Assembly (NCBI GenBank): GCA_020627535.1
Contig: JAHDGU010000001.1
Coordinates: 62,001-126,000, forward strand
From: Saprospiraceae bacterium
GTDB lineage: Bacteria > Bacteroidota > Bacteroidia > Chitinophagales > Saprospiraceae
Length of the DNA stretch: 64,000 nt
Reading direction: 5' to 3'
The notes beneath the pieces are model-generated. The model was not told the origin of the DNA, ran no database searches, and saw nothing but the letters and a program-made list of their open reading frames with translations. Below, in pieces: positions 63,085-64,000 of the stretch; positions within the stretch are counted from its first letter, which is position 1; each line of letters begins with the position of its first letter. Position numbers and translations under genes: made by a program.

Positions 63085-64000
63085 TTATTCTGATGTTATT
63101 TGATAAAAGTCATCCAGTTCATTTGGTTGAGGATTTCCAAGCTTATCTTCTGACTTGGCTACGACAAGAGAGACTGTTGCGTCTCCTGTCACATTGGTGA
63201 CGGTCCGCATCATATCAAGTGGTCTGTCCATAGCAAAGATGAGGGCTAGACCTCCTTCGGGAATGCCTACCGCGCCGAGCACAATGACCAGCATCACCAT
63301 GCCAGCACCTGGTACAGCGGCACTACCGATTGACGCTAGGAGAGCAGTCGCCAGTATGGTCAATTGATCTCCAAGGCCTAGATCCATGCCAAAGGCCTGT
63401 GCGATAAAAACTGCAGCTACTCCTTGATAGAGACTTGTGCCATCCATATTGATGGTAGCCCCGACAGGCAGCACAAAGCTGCTGACCTCATCATCGACGC
63501 CGAGATGCTCGGTGACACGTTCCATAGTGACTGGAAGCGTAGCTGCACTACTGCTGGTGCTGAATGCCAAAAGCTGCGCAGGAGAGATTTCTCGAAAAAA
63601 CCTCCCTATGCCCATGCCAACATATGATCTGATGACAAGTGGATAGACGACAAATATCATGATCGCCAGACCGATCACTACACACAAGGCGTATAGTCCT
63701 AGCGCAGCGAAGAGGTCCGCAGTAGGTGCATTGGCCACTAGGTCAGCTAGCAAGGCAAATACACCATAGGGTGCCATCAGCATGATGATATCTATGATCT
63801 TGAGAATCACATCGTTCATGCCCTCTACGAGCCTCTTGACAGGCTCGGCTTTGGCCGGGTCGATGAGGAGTAATCCGATCCCAAAGAGTATCACAAAGAA
63901 TATGACCTGAAGCATGTTTCGATTGTTCCCTGCAGCAGCAATGAAGTTGTCAGGTACGATATCGACCAATGGCTGCAAGGGACTGGTCTGCTTCCTAGCG
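63085..64000 (-). CDS. Dicarboxylate/amino acid:cation symporter, partial
   Basis: The visible C-terminal 305 residues of a DAACS (GltP-like) transporter; the frame stays open to the right edge. The serine-rich reentrant loop STSSSAATLP (about 150 from the visible start), the NMDGTSLYQG motif in TM7, and a second loop ASIGSAAVPGAG are all present. It co-transports an acidic amino acid or C4-dicarboxylate with sodium or protons. The C-terminus ends DDFYQITSE. It is the likely first gene of the leftward operon, but its start is not in the window. Confidence 0.92.
   Translation of the reverse strand, partial: ARKQTSPLQPLVDIVPDNFIAAAGNNRNMLQVIFFVILFGIGLLLIDPAKAEPVKRLVEGMNDVILKIIDIIMLMAPYGVFALLADLVANAPTADLFAALGLYALCVVIGLAIMIFVVYPLVIRSYVGMGIGRFFREISPAQLLAFSTSSSAATLPVTMERVTEHLGVDDEVSSFVLPVGATINMDGTSLYQGVAAVFIAQAFGMDLGLGDQLTILATALLASIGSAAVPGAGMVMLVIVLGAVGIPEGGLALIFAMDRPLDMMRTVTNVTGDATVSLVVAKSEDKLGNPQPNELDDFYQITSE

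Noticed and set aside
1-64000. CRISPR array, tRNA genes, IS transposases, restriction or abortive-infection genes.
   Set aside because: No regularly spaced repeats, no clear tRNA cloverleaf signature and no recognisable transposase, Cas or defence-protein motif were seen. Absence by eye is not proof for short RNA genes.

Overview
The window looks like chromosomal DNA of a Bacteroidota bacterium, most likely from or near the Saprospiria. The evidence is a set of type IX secretion and gliding genes (gldJ, porU, porV, a PorP/SprF protein), T9SS C-terminal sorting domains on several exported proteins, a short 289-residue RpoD without region 1.1, the run parA-parB-DUF5683, and repeated -7 promoter boxes of the Bacteroidota type TAnnTTTG. 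Clade placement is inference. No rRNA, tRNA, CRISPR array, IS transposase or prophage gene was recognised.

Layout. Positions 1-4419 hold a leftward operon: a BatA/VWA membrane protein, a catalytically degenerate dihydroorotase homologue, two DUF4199-like membrane proteins and the start of a family 2 glycosyltransferase. Positions 4925-10712 hold a large BNR-repeat exported protein, a small zinc-ribbon protein, an anchored hypothetical and an OmpA-type protein. Positions 10945-22923 are the T9SS neighbourhood: a degenerate ureohydrolase, murF, gldJ, a polytopic membrane protein, a PorP/SprF protein, porU and porV. Between porV and rnpB (RNase P RNA, minus strand) lies a roughly 570-bp element: a broken four-helix-bundle gene flanked by inverted A/T-rich repeats.

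Positions 24011-39668 are a surface-polysaccharide region: an LbH acetyltransferase, a methyltransferase, two glycosyltransferases, YfhO-like and Gfo/Idh/MocA proteins, a polysaccharide deacetylase-like protein, a sulfotransferase, an FkbM methyltransferase, an SGNH hydrolase, two paralogous flippases and a nucleotide-sugar dehydrogenase. Its middle (about 31.4-36.8 kb) is visibly AT-richer than its surroundings. It is followed by a translationally overlapping pair of PLP enzymes of unknown pathway (39665-42320).

The rest is mostly housekeeping: enoyl-CoA hydratase, START-like protein, rpoD, Lrp/AsnC regulator, S41 protease, a divergent YrdC-like protein, a PKD/gliding-motility C-terminal protein, a calcineurin-phosphatase/beta-barrel fusion, DUF5683, parB, parA, an UPF0173 hydrolase, FMN reductase, lipB, a thioesterase, a T9SS-sorted beta-helix protein, an SDR, a thioredoxin-like lipoprotein, a conserved small protein and a truncated dicarboxylate symporter.

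Two window-wide patterns stand out. Six genes have a perfect TAnnTTTG box only 2-6 nt before the start codon, and three of them use GTG, which suggests leaderless mRNAs. Ten of eleven convergent gene pairs abut or overlap, four of them sharing a 4-nt stop-codon overlap. All gene functions are assigned from motifs read by eye; no database search was run.
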